Source: JAFDVL01 sp964631865
GTDB lineage: Bacteria; Acidobacteriota; Blastocatellia; RBC074
Assembly (NCBI GenBank): GCA_964631865.1
Contig: CAZWAK010000013.1
Span: 1 to 64,000 of the forward strand
DNA: 64,000 bases
Direction of reading: 5' to 3'
Position 1 is the first letter of the stretch; the number at the start of each line of letters is the position of its first letter. The notes beneath the pieces are model-generated. The model searched no databases. It was not told where the DNA came from and saw nothing but the letters and a program-made list of their open reading frames with translations. Shown in pieces: positions 39,030-46,921 of the stretch. Made by a program: the position numbers and the translations under genes.

Positions 39030-39434
39030 ATGGCAGAACCCAAAATCAGAGTCTTACTCGCCAAGCCCGGTCTCGATGGCCATGATCGCGGCGTCAAAGT
39101 GATTGCCCGTGCGTTGCGCGATGCCGGGATGGAAGTCATCTACACGGGCTTGCGGCAAACGCCCGAAATGATCGTCAGCGCAGCGGTGCAGGAAGATGTG
39201 CAAATCGTTGGGCTTTCGATTCTCTCCGGCGCACACATGACGATCTTTCCGCGTGTCGCGGAATTGATGAAAGAACGCGGGCTGGACGATGTGCTGCTCT
39301 TTGGCGGCGGCATCATTCCTGACGACGATATTCCGAAGCTCAAAGAAAAAGGCGTATCGGAAGTCTTTTTGCCGGGCGCTTCGACCGAAGACATCATCAA
39401 GTTCATTCTTGACAATGTACCGCCGCGCGAATAA
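39030..39434 (+). CDS. Cobalamin-binding small subunit of acyl-CoA mutase
   Basis: 134 residues, a stand-alone B12-binding domain with the base-off motif DGHDRG (His as lower cobalt ligand), followed by GLSILSGAHM and LFGGGIIPDDDI of the flavodoxin-like fold. It should combine with the large subunit at 33857-35539. Only 9 bases separate it from comF. Confidence 0.9.
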   Translation: MAEPKIRVLLAKPGLDGHDRGVKVIARALRDAGMEVIYTGLRQTPEMIVSAAVQEDVQIVGLSILSGAHMTIFPRVAELMKERGLDDVLLFGGGIIPDDDIPKLKEKGVSEVFLPGASTEDIIKFILDNVPPRE

Positions 39435-39442
39435 AAACGAAG

Positions 39443-40213
39443 GTGATATTTTCAGCCGCTCCATTTCAATCACTCGCCCAATCCTGTCGTGATAGCGCCG
39501 TCGCGCTGCTCTATCCCACGCGCTGTCGTGTTTGCAGCGCGATGATTGACGCGCTGGACGATGGTGTAGCGTGTCGGCATTGTTGGCACGCAGCAGAAAC
39601 CGCGCGGCTGGATTTTGATTATTGTGTGAAATGCGACGCGTCGTTGCCACGTTTGCAATTACAAGCCCAGGGGCGGCGCTGCGGTTGGTGCGACGAACTC
39701 GCGTTTACCGCCGCGCGGGCGTGTGGCCTCTATCGCGGCGCGTTTCGGGAAAGCGTGTTGCGGCTCAAAGTGCAGCCGGAACTGCCTGCGCATCTGCGCC
39801 GCTTGCTCCGCGAGACCTTTTGGCTGCTGCCGAATGCGCAAGCCATCGAAGCCATCCTGCCTGTGCCGTTGCATCCCACGCGCGAGCAGGAACGACAATT
39901 CAATCAAGCGGAAATTCTGGCGCGCGCGTTGTCTCGCATGACCGCCTTACCGGTTCTGCGTTCGGCGCTCATCCGCACCAAAGCGACGGAACTTCATCGC
40001 GGCGGCCTGGATGCACAAGCGCGGCAGCAATCGTTACAGGGGGCGTTCGCTGTACGCGCGCCCCGCTTGCTGGAACGACGCGCTCTCCTGCTGGTGGATG
40101 ATGTGATGACGACAGGCGCGACCGCACACGAAATTGCGCGAACGTTACAGGCGAGCGGCGCACAGGAAATCAGCGTCCTCACACTCGCCAGAGCCAATCG
40201 TTCGACCCTCTAA
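39443..40213 (+). CDS. comF: ComF family protein
   Basis: 256 residues: N-terminal zinc-ribbon Cys pairs (CRVC, CRHC, CVKC, CGWC) and a C-terminal phosphoribosyltransferase-like domain with LLVDDVMTTGATAHE. ComF proteins are needed for DNA uptake in naturally competent bacteria. GTG start with a weak ribosome binding site; coupled to the mutase subunit gene. Confidence 0.88.
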   Translation: MIFSAAPFQSLAQSCRDSAVALLYPTRCRVCSAMIDALDDGVACRHCWHAAETARLDFDYCVKCDASLPRLQLQAQGRRCGWCDELAFTAARACGLYRGAFRESVLRLKVQPELPAHLRRLLRETFWLLPNAQAIEAILPVPLHPTREQERQFNQAEILARALSRMTALPVLRSALIRTKATELHRGGLDAQARQQSLQGAFAVRAPRLLERRALLLVDDVMTTGATAHEIARTLQASGAQEISVLTLARANRSTL

Positions 40214-40459
40214 GCCCGCCGCCCACAAGCGTTTTTTCCGGTCGGCGCACAGCGCGCATTTTCGGGCGGAAGATTTTGCGGAAAACCACTTGCCATCTGC
40301 CCGCTTCGCTGCTTAACATGACTGCGCCTTTAGCAAATCGAAGTTGCCCGCGCACCCTGATTTGAAAACGACTGATTCGTAACGAAACCAATGAGCACAC
40401 GTTTTGTAGCCCCGACAACACACAGGATTATCTATCAACGATCTTTATAAGGAACCACA

Positions 40460-41482
40460 ATGAAACTTTCCTGGCGCAGTTTGGTGACCGATGATTTAGG
40501 CATAGACCTCGGCACATCTCGTACTCGTGTTTTTGCGCGCGGACGCGGCATCGTCGTTAATGAACCCTCTTTGCTGGCCTACGACAAACCCAGTCGTGAA
40601 GTCGTAGCCGTTGGACTCGAAGCGTTGGAACTGGAAGGCCGCGCTTCGGAAGATACGCAAATCGTCAGCCCGCTGCACGATGGCGTGGTCGCGGATTCGT
40701 ACCTCGCGGGCAAATTGCTCGAAAGCTACATTCGAAAGGCGCGCGACGGACGCTCGCATTTTTCGCGCCGCGTGATTCTGGCCGTGCAAGCCGATGCTTC
40801 CGACATCGAACATTATGCGTTGCAATACGCCGCGCGCGAAGCAGGTGTCAACAACATCAACTTCGTCAACAAAGGTTTGGCCGTGACGCTCGGCGCAGGC
40901 TTCGACGCAGAAGATCAACGCGCGTCGCTCGTCGTGGATGTGGGCGCAGGCACGACGACGGTCGCCGCCGTGATTCACAATCACGTCATTTTCTCGCGCA
41001 CGATTCGTGTCGGCGGCAATGATCTCGACGTCGCCATCGCCAACATGATCAAGTACAACCACAGCCTGCTCGTCGGCCCGCGCACGGCGGAGCGCGTCAA
41101 GATTGAACTCGGTTGTGCGGTGCAACTCGAAACCGAACAAACCACCAACGTCAAAGGCCGCAGCACAGTCACAGGCAGCCCGGAAATGGCTGTCATCAAC
41201 AGCGTCGAGATTTACGAAGCGATTGAACCCATCGTTGCGCGCATCATCAAATCCATTGAAGACTCGCTCGAAGCCTTGCCGCCTGAAGCCTCCGGCGACA
41301 TTTATGATCGCGGCCTGGTGCTGGCCGGCGGCGGCGCGTTGTTGTCGGGCTTCGATGAGCGGTTGTCGAAAGAAAGTGAATTGTCGGTGCAATTGGCCGA
41401 AAGCCCGGCGCGGGCGGTCGTGCGCGGACTTGGCGTGCTGTTCGAGAATCAAGCGTTGCTGCGCCGCGCGATTATCAAATAA
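40460..41482 (+). CDS. MreB-like rod-shape actin homologue
   Basis: 340 residues with actin-fold motifs: phosphate-1 GIDLGTSRTRVFARG, phosphate-2 VVDVGAGTTTVA and adenosine motif LAGGGALLSGFDERL. It matches MreB/Mbl, but is divergent (GTSRTRVFARGRG in place of the usual GTANTLVY). No mreC or mreD follows, unlike the canonical locus, so it may be an additional paralogue. AAGGAACC precedes the ATG. Confidence 0.85.
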   Translation: MKLSWRSLVTDDLGIDLGTSRTRVFARGRGIVVNEPSLLAYDKPSREVVAVGLEALELEGRASEDTQIVSPLHDGVVADSYLAGKLLESYIRKARDGRSHFSRRVILAVQADASDIEHYALQYAAREAGVNNINFVNKGLAVTLGAGFDAEDQRASLVVDVGAGTTTVAAVIHNHVIFSRTIRVGGNDLDVAIANMIKYNHSLLVGPRTAERVKIELGCAVQLETEQTTNVKGRSTVTGSPEMAVINSVEIYEAIEPIVARIIKSIEDSLEALPPEASGDIYDRGLVLAGGGALLSGFDERLSKESELSVQLAESPARAVVRGLGVLFENQALLRRAIIK

Positions 41483-41491
41483 ATTCCCAGT

Positions 41492-41563
41492 GATGTAGCG
41501 CGATTTGCTAAATCGCGGGCAGTCTTTAGTGCGGCCCCGCGATTTGGCAAATCGCGCTACACT
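41492..41563. repeat. Palindromic repeat (TAGCGCGATTTGCTAAATCGCG family)
   Basis: Arms GATGTAGCGCGATTTGCTAA and a near-exact complement, loop of about 16 bases. The same left arm occurs at 30636. It begins 9 bases after the MreB-like stop codon. Confidence 0.85.
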
Positions 41564-41940
41564 GTTTTGCAGCGCACTCATCCACCTCAACAGAATGTAT
41601 GAGCGAAATTAAATATCCCCAGATTTAGAGAAACTGCTTTTTTCTGCGCCTGCGGCAATGCTACAATGCGGCTTCCCTTTTGAATTGTAGATTTTTTGTT
41701 TGTTTGAGGTGCAGCTTTCCCAATACGATTTCTCGCGGTTAACCATTCCGAAGCTCAGGTTAGCGCGCTAGTTCCGAAACGGCGCGTGACAATATTGCGC
41801 CTGAGCTTGCCTTCCTCGTCTTTCCCCCTTCAATCATTTGATCCCTTAGCAATCATCATTAACCAATCAACTCGTGTGCGCGCGTGGGCAGGTTCGTGGA
41901 CTGCCGCGCGTTCGCCTCACGCACGCGGAAAGGATTGCCT
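41564..41940 (+). promoter_or_regulatory. Long structured leader upstream of the HNH endonuclease gene
   Basis: No gene is seen. AAGCTCAGG (41751-41759) and CCTGAGCTT (41800-41808) form a 9-bp stem around GC-rich sub-stems. TACAAT at 41662-41667 could be a -10 box; no good -35 is visible. A leader RNA of about 270 bases is possible (inference). Confidence 0.4.
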
Positions 41941-42450
41941 ATGAATGGTCGGGTTTTGGTTTTGAATTCAACGTATGAACCCATCAATGTTTGTACACAA
42001 CGACGCGCGATTGTCCTGGTCTTGAAAGGTCTTGCGCGGACGGAAGAACGCACAGCCCATGACCTCCGCACGTCGCGGCGGGCCTATCCTGCGCCGTCCG
42101 TCATTCGGTTGCTCGAATATGTTCACATTCCGTTCGAGCGCAAAAGCCTCTCGCGCAAAAACATTCTGCTGCGCGATCACAACACCTGTCAGTATTGCGG
42201 ACAAGTCTTCAATCCGGCGGAGTTGACGCTGGATCACGTCTTTCCGCGTTCGCGCGGCGGGCATTCCAATTGGGACAATTTGGTCGCGTGTTGCAAACGC
42301 TGCAACAATCGCAAAGGCAACGCAACACCGGAAGAAGCTGGGATGCGGCTCATCAAACGCCCGCAAGCCTTCAGCCTGCACGTCAATCGCCAGATCATGC
42401 GCTACCTCGGTCGCAGCGATGAGGCGTGGCGTAAATATCTGTTTTATTAA
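41941..42450 (+). CDS. HNH endonuclease
   Basis: 169 residues with a treble-clef HNH domain: CQYCGQVF, TLDHVFPRSRGG, NLVACCKRCNNRKG. This stand-alone family is widespread and chromosomal; its role is not established. AAAGGA precedes ATG 41941, which was chosen over a start 19 codons upstream. The next gene starts directly after its stop codon. Confidence 0.88.
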   Translation: MNGRVLVLNSTYEPINVCTQRRAIVLVLKGLARTEERTAHDLRTSRRAYPAPSVIRLLEYVHIPFERKSLSRKNILLRDHNTCQYCGQVFNPAELTLDHVFPRSRGGHSNWDNLVACCKRCNNRKGNATPEEAGMRLIKRPQAFSLHVNRQIMRYLGRSDEAWRKYLFY

Positions 42451-42966
42451 ATGCGACTTGAACTTCCGCATTGTACGCTGCGCCCCTGGCATCCCGATGA
42501 TGTCGCAGCCCTCGTGCGACACGCCAATAATCGCAACATCTGGCGCAACGTGCGCGACCGCTTCCCCCATCCCTACACGCAAGAAGACGCTGAACTCTGG
42601 GTCAGTCTCGCCAACAACAATCCGTATGAACCGGCGCTGGCGATTGCAGTCAACGGCGAAGCGGTCGGCGGCATCGGCTTGATCTTCGGGCACGACATTG
42701 ATCGGCGCTCGGCGGAAATCGGGTATTGGCTGAGCGAAGACTATTGGGGACGCGGGATCACGACCGAAGCTGTGCGCGGCTTGACGGCCTACGCTTTTCA
42801 ACATTTCGATCTGGCGCGGATTTGGGCTTGCGTGTTTGAGTGGAACCCCAGTTCGATGCGCGTGCTGGAAAAGGCGGGCTTTGTGCGCGAAGGGATTTTA
42901 CGCAAGGCCGCGACGAAAGACCGGCAAACAATTGATGTGGTGATGTTCGCCATCGTGCGCGATTGA
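42451..42966 (+). CDS. GNAT-family N-acetyltransferase (RimJ/RimL-like)
   Basis: 171 residues with the acetyl-CoA-binding pattern EIGYWLSEDYWGRGITTEAV and the C-terminal NPSSMRVLEKAGFVREG. Likely acetylates an amino group of a protein N-terminus or small molecule. Co-transcribed with the HNH gene (adjacent stop and start). Confidence 0.88.
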   Translation: MRLELPHCTLRPWHPDDVAALVRHANNRNIWRNVRDRFPHPYTQEDAELWVSLANNNPYEPALAIAVNGEAVGGIGLIFGHDIDRRSAEIGYWLSEDYWGRGITTEAVRGLTAYAFQHFDLARIWACVFEWNPSSMRVLEKAGFVREGILRKAATKDRQTIDVVMFAIVRD

Positions 42967-42969
42967 TTT

Positions 42970-43009
42970 CATTTCCCAGTTTCCACTTGTCATTTTTCAT
43001 TTTTCATTG
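42970..43009. repeat. Left inverted terminus around the four-helix-bundle gene
   Basis: 40 bases whose reverse complement matches 43445-43484 at 37 of 40 positions. Words: AATGAAAA, TGACAAGTGG, GGGAAATG. It starts 3 bases after the acetyltransferase stop codon and contains the end of the frameshifted gene. Confidence 0.85.
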
Positions 43010-43392
43010 CTTGCCGACGCGTGCAGTTTTCTTTGACGCGGTAAAAATGCGGCAGAGTTCTTTGCATTCTGTGGCGATGTCATGCAGCAGTTCTTGGGTT
43101 ATAACTGACTGCGATCAATGACACGCAACCAGATGGAAGTCTCGTTTAATTCTTTCAGCACCACGCCCAATTTATGCACAAAATCGGCGTGACTTTCTGC
43201 GCCGCGTGCTTCTCCATAATTGGGAGCAGGTGACGTGCCGGAGCGGAGAATTTGCCCGGCAATATGTTTTCCGGCGGGTGTTTTTGGCAAAGCGGCAGAA
43301 AGCCAGATGATGCGAACCGCAAAATCAATCAGGCGTTCTTCAAGTTCATCCGCTTTCGATTGGGTAGTTTTCGGCGTAGTTTCATTTTCCAT
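43005..43392 (-). pseudogene. Four-helix-bundle (S23/IVP-like) protein gene with a frameshift
   Basis: The open part (43099-43392) encodes 97 residues with the S23/IVP family pattern RIIWLSAALPKTPAG, QILRSGTSPAPNYGEARGAES and LKELNETSIWLRVI. It then hits TAA, but the continuation in another frame reads VITQELLHDIATECKELC and ends at 43005, restoring the usual length of about 125. So one base was lost or gained near 43100, or there is a sequencing error. Relatives occur in 23S rRNA intervening sequences and in the Avd protein of diversity-generating retroelements. GGGAGAG precedes the ATG. It is enclosed by 40-bp inverted repeats. Confidence 0.85.
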
Positions 43393-43444
43393 AATTGATC
43401 TCTCCCTATTCGATTCTCATTGCTGGTAACTGTGGCCTCTGCGA

Positions 43445-43484
43445 CAATGACAAATGAAAAATGACAAGTGGGAAATGGGAAATG
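43445..43484. repeat. Right inverted terminus around the four-helix-bundle gene
   Basis: CAATGACAAATGAAAAATGA... matching the complement of 42970-43009 at 37 of 40 bases. The same words make up the gene-less palindrome at 58714-58819. Confidence 0.85.
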
Positions 43485-43518
43485 GTGTGGAAGCACGCAG
43501 ATCCAATGAAATGAATCT

Positions 43519-44181
43519 ATGAACAAAGCCCTATTGCCGCCTACGACCAAAGGCCGCAAGCACGAACAGGAAGCGCGCCGCATTCGTTCGTTCGCGGGAC
43601 TCAAACGCGATGACGAACCGCTCGACCCGTTCGCGCTCGCACCGTATGCCGGGTTGTTGGTCGTAGACTTCAATCAAATCGAAGGACTCTCCGAACAGGC
43701 GCGTAATCATTTGCTTGGCGAAGGCGCGAACGATTGGTCAGGCGGCACGTTCACGCGACTGTTGCCCAACGGCAGACAACTGGTGATTCTGAATCCCAAA
43801 CACGGTTTGCAGCGGCATCAAGCCACGTTGATGGAAGAAGTCTGTCACGTTTTTCTCGGCCATAAAGCGAACAAACTCGAAATCACCAAAACCAACGAAC
43901 AAGGCCAAATCGTCGCGCGCGATTATCACGACGAAGACGAAGAAGAAGCCTACGCTGTCGGCGCAGCCGCATTGGTTCCGTACGCCGCCTTGCATCGCTT
44001 CATCTCGATGGGCAAAACCACCTATCAAATCGCCAAGCATTTCGGCGTCAGCCGTCCGCTCGTAATCTATCGCATTCAAATCTCCATGCTCTGGCCCGAA
44101 TACAAAAAACGCCACCCGGCGGAAGTCGAAGAATACAATCAAAAATACAATCAAGCGTCTGCCAGGTCGGGGAAAGCATAG
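43519..44181 (+). CDS. ImmA/IrrE-type metallopeptidase-like protein with altered zinc motif
   Basis: 220 residues. The central segment LMEEVCHVFLGH aligns with the HExxH region of ImmA/IrrE proteins, but the first His is replaced by Glu (EExxH). C-terminal region (about 150-195: GKTTYQIAKHFGVSRPLVIYRI) looks like a helix-turn-helix. Possibly a regulator that cleaves or only binds a partner. It lies next to the left end of the integrative element but outside it. Confidence 0.75.
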   Translation: MNKALLPPTTKGRKHEQEARRIRSFAGLKRDDEPLDPFALAPYAGLLVVDFNQIEGLSEQARNHLLGEGANDWSGGTFTRLLPNGRQLVILNPKHGLQRHQATLMEEVCHVFLGHKANKLEITKTNEQGQIVARDYHDEDEEEAYAVGAAALVPYAALHRFISMGKTTYQIAKHFGVSRPLVIYRIQISMLWPEYKKRHPAEVEEYNQKYNQASARSGKA

Positions 44182-44204
44182 CAACCTCGTGCCCCCGACG
44201 CGAC

Positions 44205-44251
44205 CATCGCAAAAGGCTTACCGATGCAACACCGATAAGCCTTTTGCGATG
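44205..44251. terminator. Strong hairpin beside attL
   Basis: CATCGCAAAAGGCTTA and TAAGCCTTTTGCGATG are perfect 16-base complements around a 15-base loop. No T run. Before integration it would have followed the 3' end of tRNA-Glu, and it also ends the ImmA/IrrE-like gene. Confidence 0.6.
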
Positions 44252-44297
44252 AATGGCGACCCGTACGGGATTTGAACCCGTGTTACCGCCGTGAAAG
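44252..44297. other. attL: displaced 3' half of tRNA-Glu
   Basis: 46 bases identical to 53749-53794, running from just beyond the encoded CCA to the anticodon loop. Identity stops at the loop edge, the usual crossover site of tRNA-directed integrases. Confidence 0.93.
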
Positions 44298-44658
44298 TGC
44301 CAACCAGCCATTTTGGATGTATTTGTATCTGCACGTATAAGTTAGTATAAATCAGTTATTTAGATCGCTCACTTTGCCGCTATAATTGGTATCCTTTGGG
44401 ATGGTTTTGTACCTATTTGTAGTACATTTCGTCACCGTAGCGTCACCGATAAAAAGCAAGTAAACATTTTCCTACATCCTGTTGTTACAATCACCCTTGC
44501 CAGCGAAAATCAACGGGCGTACACTGCGCTTTCTCAGAGACAACAGCCGATCCCCCAATCAGCGCCTTAGCAGAGACTTTGGCCATATCTGCCGAAAAGC
44601 ATTACTCCTCATAGTACACCTGAACCGATGCAGGTAATTAGCCTACAGAGAGTTGATT
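44298..44658. other. Gene-free left end of the integrative element
   Basis: About 360 AT-rich bases. It holds the candidate integrase arm sites at 44430-44447 and a TATAAT at 44381-44386 without a clear -35. No gene is seen. Confidence 0.5.
44430..44447. promoter_or_regulatory. Candidate integrase/excisionase arm-type sites (left)
   Basis: CGTCACCGTAGCGTCACC: two direct CGTCACC copies 11 bases apart. The same arrangement with one mismatch occurs at 53684-53701 near the other end. Function inferred from position. Confidence 0.45.
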
Positions 44659-45717
44659 ATGCTTCAGAAAAAATCAGTTATACGCTTCTCACATCTGATA
44701 GTTTTCACGTCTTTAGCTTTCACACTTCCCTTACTTGGGCGCGCGCAAGACTTGCCGCAAAACGAGCAGGCAGTATTAGCTAATAAGGATGTTTTGCAAA
44801 TGGTCAAACTTGGGTTTTCCGCCGAACTCGTTGGGGCAAAAATAAAATCTTCAAAAACTCAATTTGACACTTCTCCATCTGCGCTAATAGAACTGAAACA
44901 AAATGGCGTGCCTGAAAGCATACTTGTACTTATGGTTGAAGCGGGCGGGCGGAATAAAGTCGCATCTTCTGCCAAATTAGAATCTCAGCAGGATGCAGCC
45001 CGATCCGCAATTAAGGCCCTGAGACGACTGGTTAGCTCTACCGAGGTTGGAATTAGTTACGTTAACTACACCCCTCTCGTCGCGGATGTGAAAACAGAGG
45101 TTGAAGATGCTTTGTCTAAAATGGAGAGTGGAGGATTAAAAACTGCCCTTCAATCATCTCTCGATGAATTTTCATTTGCGGCTACCGTTTGGCAAGCAAC
45201 TTGGCGAAATGATTTTGTTGATGGCCGACTTAGAGATATTGCTATCAATAGATATGGCGTTCCCAAGAGAGGCTGGCTAAAAGTCGTATGGCGCACTGAC
45301 TTCCTTACAGCCATTTGGAGGCAGGCGCGAAATCAATTTGAAATAGCCAATAACATCCAATCGCAAATGGCCAATACCGCTGATGCTTCGGCGCGCGCGG
45401 AAGATGGCCTTGTAGGAGCCTGGAAATTAAGTGTCGAGAACAATGGACAACGAGCAGACTTTGATATGACCGTCATTCGTAAAGGAGACTCGTACTTTGC
45501 AACGTTACGCTCGCCTTTTGGGAATACTAATGAAACTCAGATCATAAAAAGTGGCGACGAATTTTCGTTTAGCATTTCAGAGATACAGGGCAAGCAGACG
45601 CTTACTGCCCAAATTAAAGGCGCTGTCATTCAAAACACCATTCAAGGAAATATGACCTATAGCAATGGGCGAGCGTCGGGAACGTTTCCAGTTTCAGGAA
45701 TAAAATTGTCAAATTGA
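44659..45717 (+). CDS. Secreted cargo protein with C-terminal lipocalin-like beta domain
   Basis: 352 residues. Signal peptide (about 1-29, GRAQ) is followed by a motif common in Acidobacteriota exported proteins (about 45-85: DVLQMVKLGFSAELVGAKIK, then TQFDTSPSALIELKQNGVPE), a helical middle, and a beta-rich C-terminal domain (about 245-352; VGAWKLSVENNGQRADFDMT). AT-rich codon use differs from the chromosome. GAGAG lies 6 bases before the chosen ATG; a TTG two codons earlier is possible. Probably the accessory gene of the element; function unknown. Confidence 0.75.
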   Translation: MLQKKSVIRFSHLIVFTSLAFTLPLLGRAQDLPQNEQAVLANKDVLQMVKLGFSAELVGAKIKSSKTQFDTSPSALIELKQNGVPESILVLMVEAGGRNKVASSAKLESQQDAARSAIKALRRLVSSTEVGISYVNYTPLVADVKTEVEDALSKMESGGLKTALQSSLDEFSFAATVWQATWRNDFVDGRLRDIAINRYGVPKRGWLKVVWRTDFLTAIWRQARNQFEIANNIQSQMANTADASARAEDGLVGAWKLSVENNGQRADFDMTVIRKGDSYFATLRSPFGNTNETQIIKSGDEFSFSISEIQGKQTLTAQIKGAVIQNTIQGNMTYSNGRASGTFPVSGIKLSN

Positions 45718-45741
45718 ACAGTGCAATCAACGCCCCGCCCC

Positions 45742-46221
45742 TCACTTCTTCCCCTTCTTCGTCTGCTTCCCGATTGGCGCGCTCAGTAAAGGCAGTCCGG
45801 CACGTTCACGAAATTCTTGATGTATGATATGTCGGCGCTTTGGAATGCGAAAGCCCCACGTAGCAGCCAGCTTATCTGCGCGCTCTTCTTCCAATGGATC
45901 GTACATGTGTGGCGCAATTTGCGCCGTCTCCCAAGTATGCGCGATCTCATGCGCCACAAGGTATTCCGCATCAGGACGTTTCCCAATGTTGCTGTTGAGA
46001 GTTACAAGCCAGCGATCTTTCACCGTTCCGAAGCGTTCGAGTATAGACGCGGGATATGCCTGCCCATATAAATCACTCCCAAAAGTAATGTAGGCGATCC
46101 CGCGTAATGCGTGCTGTTGCACATCGGCGGGAAGGCGGAGGATCGTGCGGCAAATAACAGCCCTAATTTCATCCTCGATCCAAGGCTGTTCTAAGGCATA
46201 CCAAACTTCATCAAAATCCAT
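45742..46221 (-). CDS. ImmA/IrrE-like zinc metallopeptidase
   Basis: 159 residues with a clear zinc motif HEIAHTW preceded by YLVA, and a downstream EEERADKLAATWGF that supplies the third ligand. In ICEs and phages such peptidases cleave a partner repressor. It is 2 bases downstream of the HTH gene at 46224-46463, the usual repressor-peptidase pairing. Lys-rich C terminus. Confidence 0.82.
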   Translation of the reverse strand: MDFDEVWYALEQPWIEDEIRAVICRTILRLPADVQQHALRGIAYITFGSDLYGQAYPASILERFGTVKDRWLVTLNSNIGKRPDAEYLVAHEIAHTWETAQIAPHMYDPLEEERADKLAATWGFRIPKRRHIIHQEFRERAGLPLLSAPIGKQTKKGKK

Positions 46222-46223
46222 TA

Positions 46224-46463
46224 TTACTTTACCGTTCCTTTCTTCGTACCTTTCTTCGTCGGCTTCGATTGTAATAGCGGCCTGCCACCCTTACCTGGCT
46301 GGTAATTCAATACGTCAGATGTGCGTAGAAACTTTTGCCCGGCGATCTCTACGGACGTCAGCTTTCCTCGACTAATCAAATTCATTATTGCCTGCACGCT
46401 AACTTCGCGCAGTCTTGCTGCCTGCGCTGGCGTGATTAAATCGTTCGCTTCTACTTTGGCCAT
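46224..46463 (-). CDS. Small HTH (MerR/excisionase-type) regulator
   Basis: 79 residues: helix-turn-helix LITPAQAARLREVSVQAIMNLISRGKL followed by a wing and a basic tail (KPTKKGTKKG). The ATG lies about 3 bases from the predicted transcription start, so the transcript may be leaderless; an upstream TTG start is less likely. It probably represses the divergent promoters at 46466-46623. Confidence 0.78.
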   Translation of the reverse strand: MAKVEANDLITPAQAARLREVSVQAIMNLISRGKLTSVEIAGQKFLRTSDVLNYQPGKGGRPLLQSKPTKKGTKKGTVK

Positions 46464-46465
46464 AG

Positions 46466-46623
46466 GGTAACTATTCTCAATCAACCTGTGTAGCAAGTCA
46501 ATGCTTTATTTCGATAGGCACGCGCCTATCTATATTTTTTGCATATTTCGCAGCCTATTCGTGCTAGACAAATATTGAAATAATATGTTGACTTACTACA
46601 CAGGTTTTATTATTATCTCCCTT
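46466..46623. promoter_or_regulatory. Divergent promoters with paired operators
   Basis: Plus strand: TTGACT (46588-46593), 17 bases, TATTAT (46611-46616). Minus strand: TTGACT (46496-46501), 17 bases, GAGAAT (46473-46478). Both -35 boxes are embedded in an 18-base sequence, TTGACTTRCTACACAGG and one more base, inverted at 46485-46502 and 46587-46604 (16/18 identical). A third dyad, GATAGGC-ACGC-GCCTATC, lies between (46513-46530). Confidence 0.75.
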
Positions 46624-46654
46624 GTCACTGGATAACACTTCACCGGAGGCAATT

Positions 46655-46921
46655 ATGGTCGAAATCAACAAGAACAATATGCAAAACGCGATTGCCAAAG
46701 CCAGGAAGATTCATCCCTTCGTGATGGTTCTCGGCGACCGGCAATTCGCAATCGAAAGCAAATCCACGCTGGAAACCTATCAGATTCGTTTCTTTGTGAA
46801 CGGCACGAGGAAACTGGCAAGCTGCACTTGTCCGGCGGGTCGGCAAGGGATGGTTTGCTATCACGTGGCAGCCTGTGCTGCCGTCAACATTGGACTGCAA
46901 CGGCTCAAGCGAGCCGCATAA
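46655..46921 (+). CDS. Small SWIM zinc-finger protein
   Basis: 88 residues with a SWIM motif, CTCPAGRQGMVCYH (CxCx7-8CxH), about positions 59-72. SWIM domains bind DNA or proteins. GGAGG lies 5 bases before ATG 46655. It is the first gene after the plus-strand promoter at 46588-46616. Confidence 0.82.
   Translation: MVEINKNNMQNAIAKARKIHPFVMVLGDRQFAIESKSTLETYQIRFFVNGTRKLASCTCPAGRQGMVCYHVAACAAVNIGLQRLKRAA

Noticed and set aside
42970..43484. Diversity-generating retroelement around the four-helix-bundle gene
   Set aside because: No reverse transcriptase, template repeat or variable repeat in the window; only the Avd-like fold relation remains.
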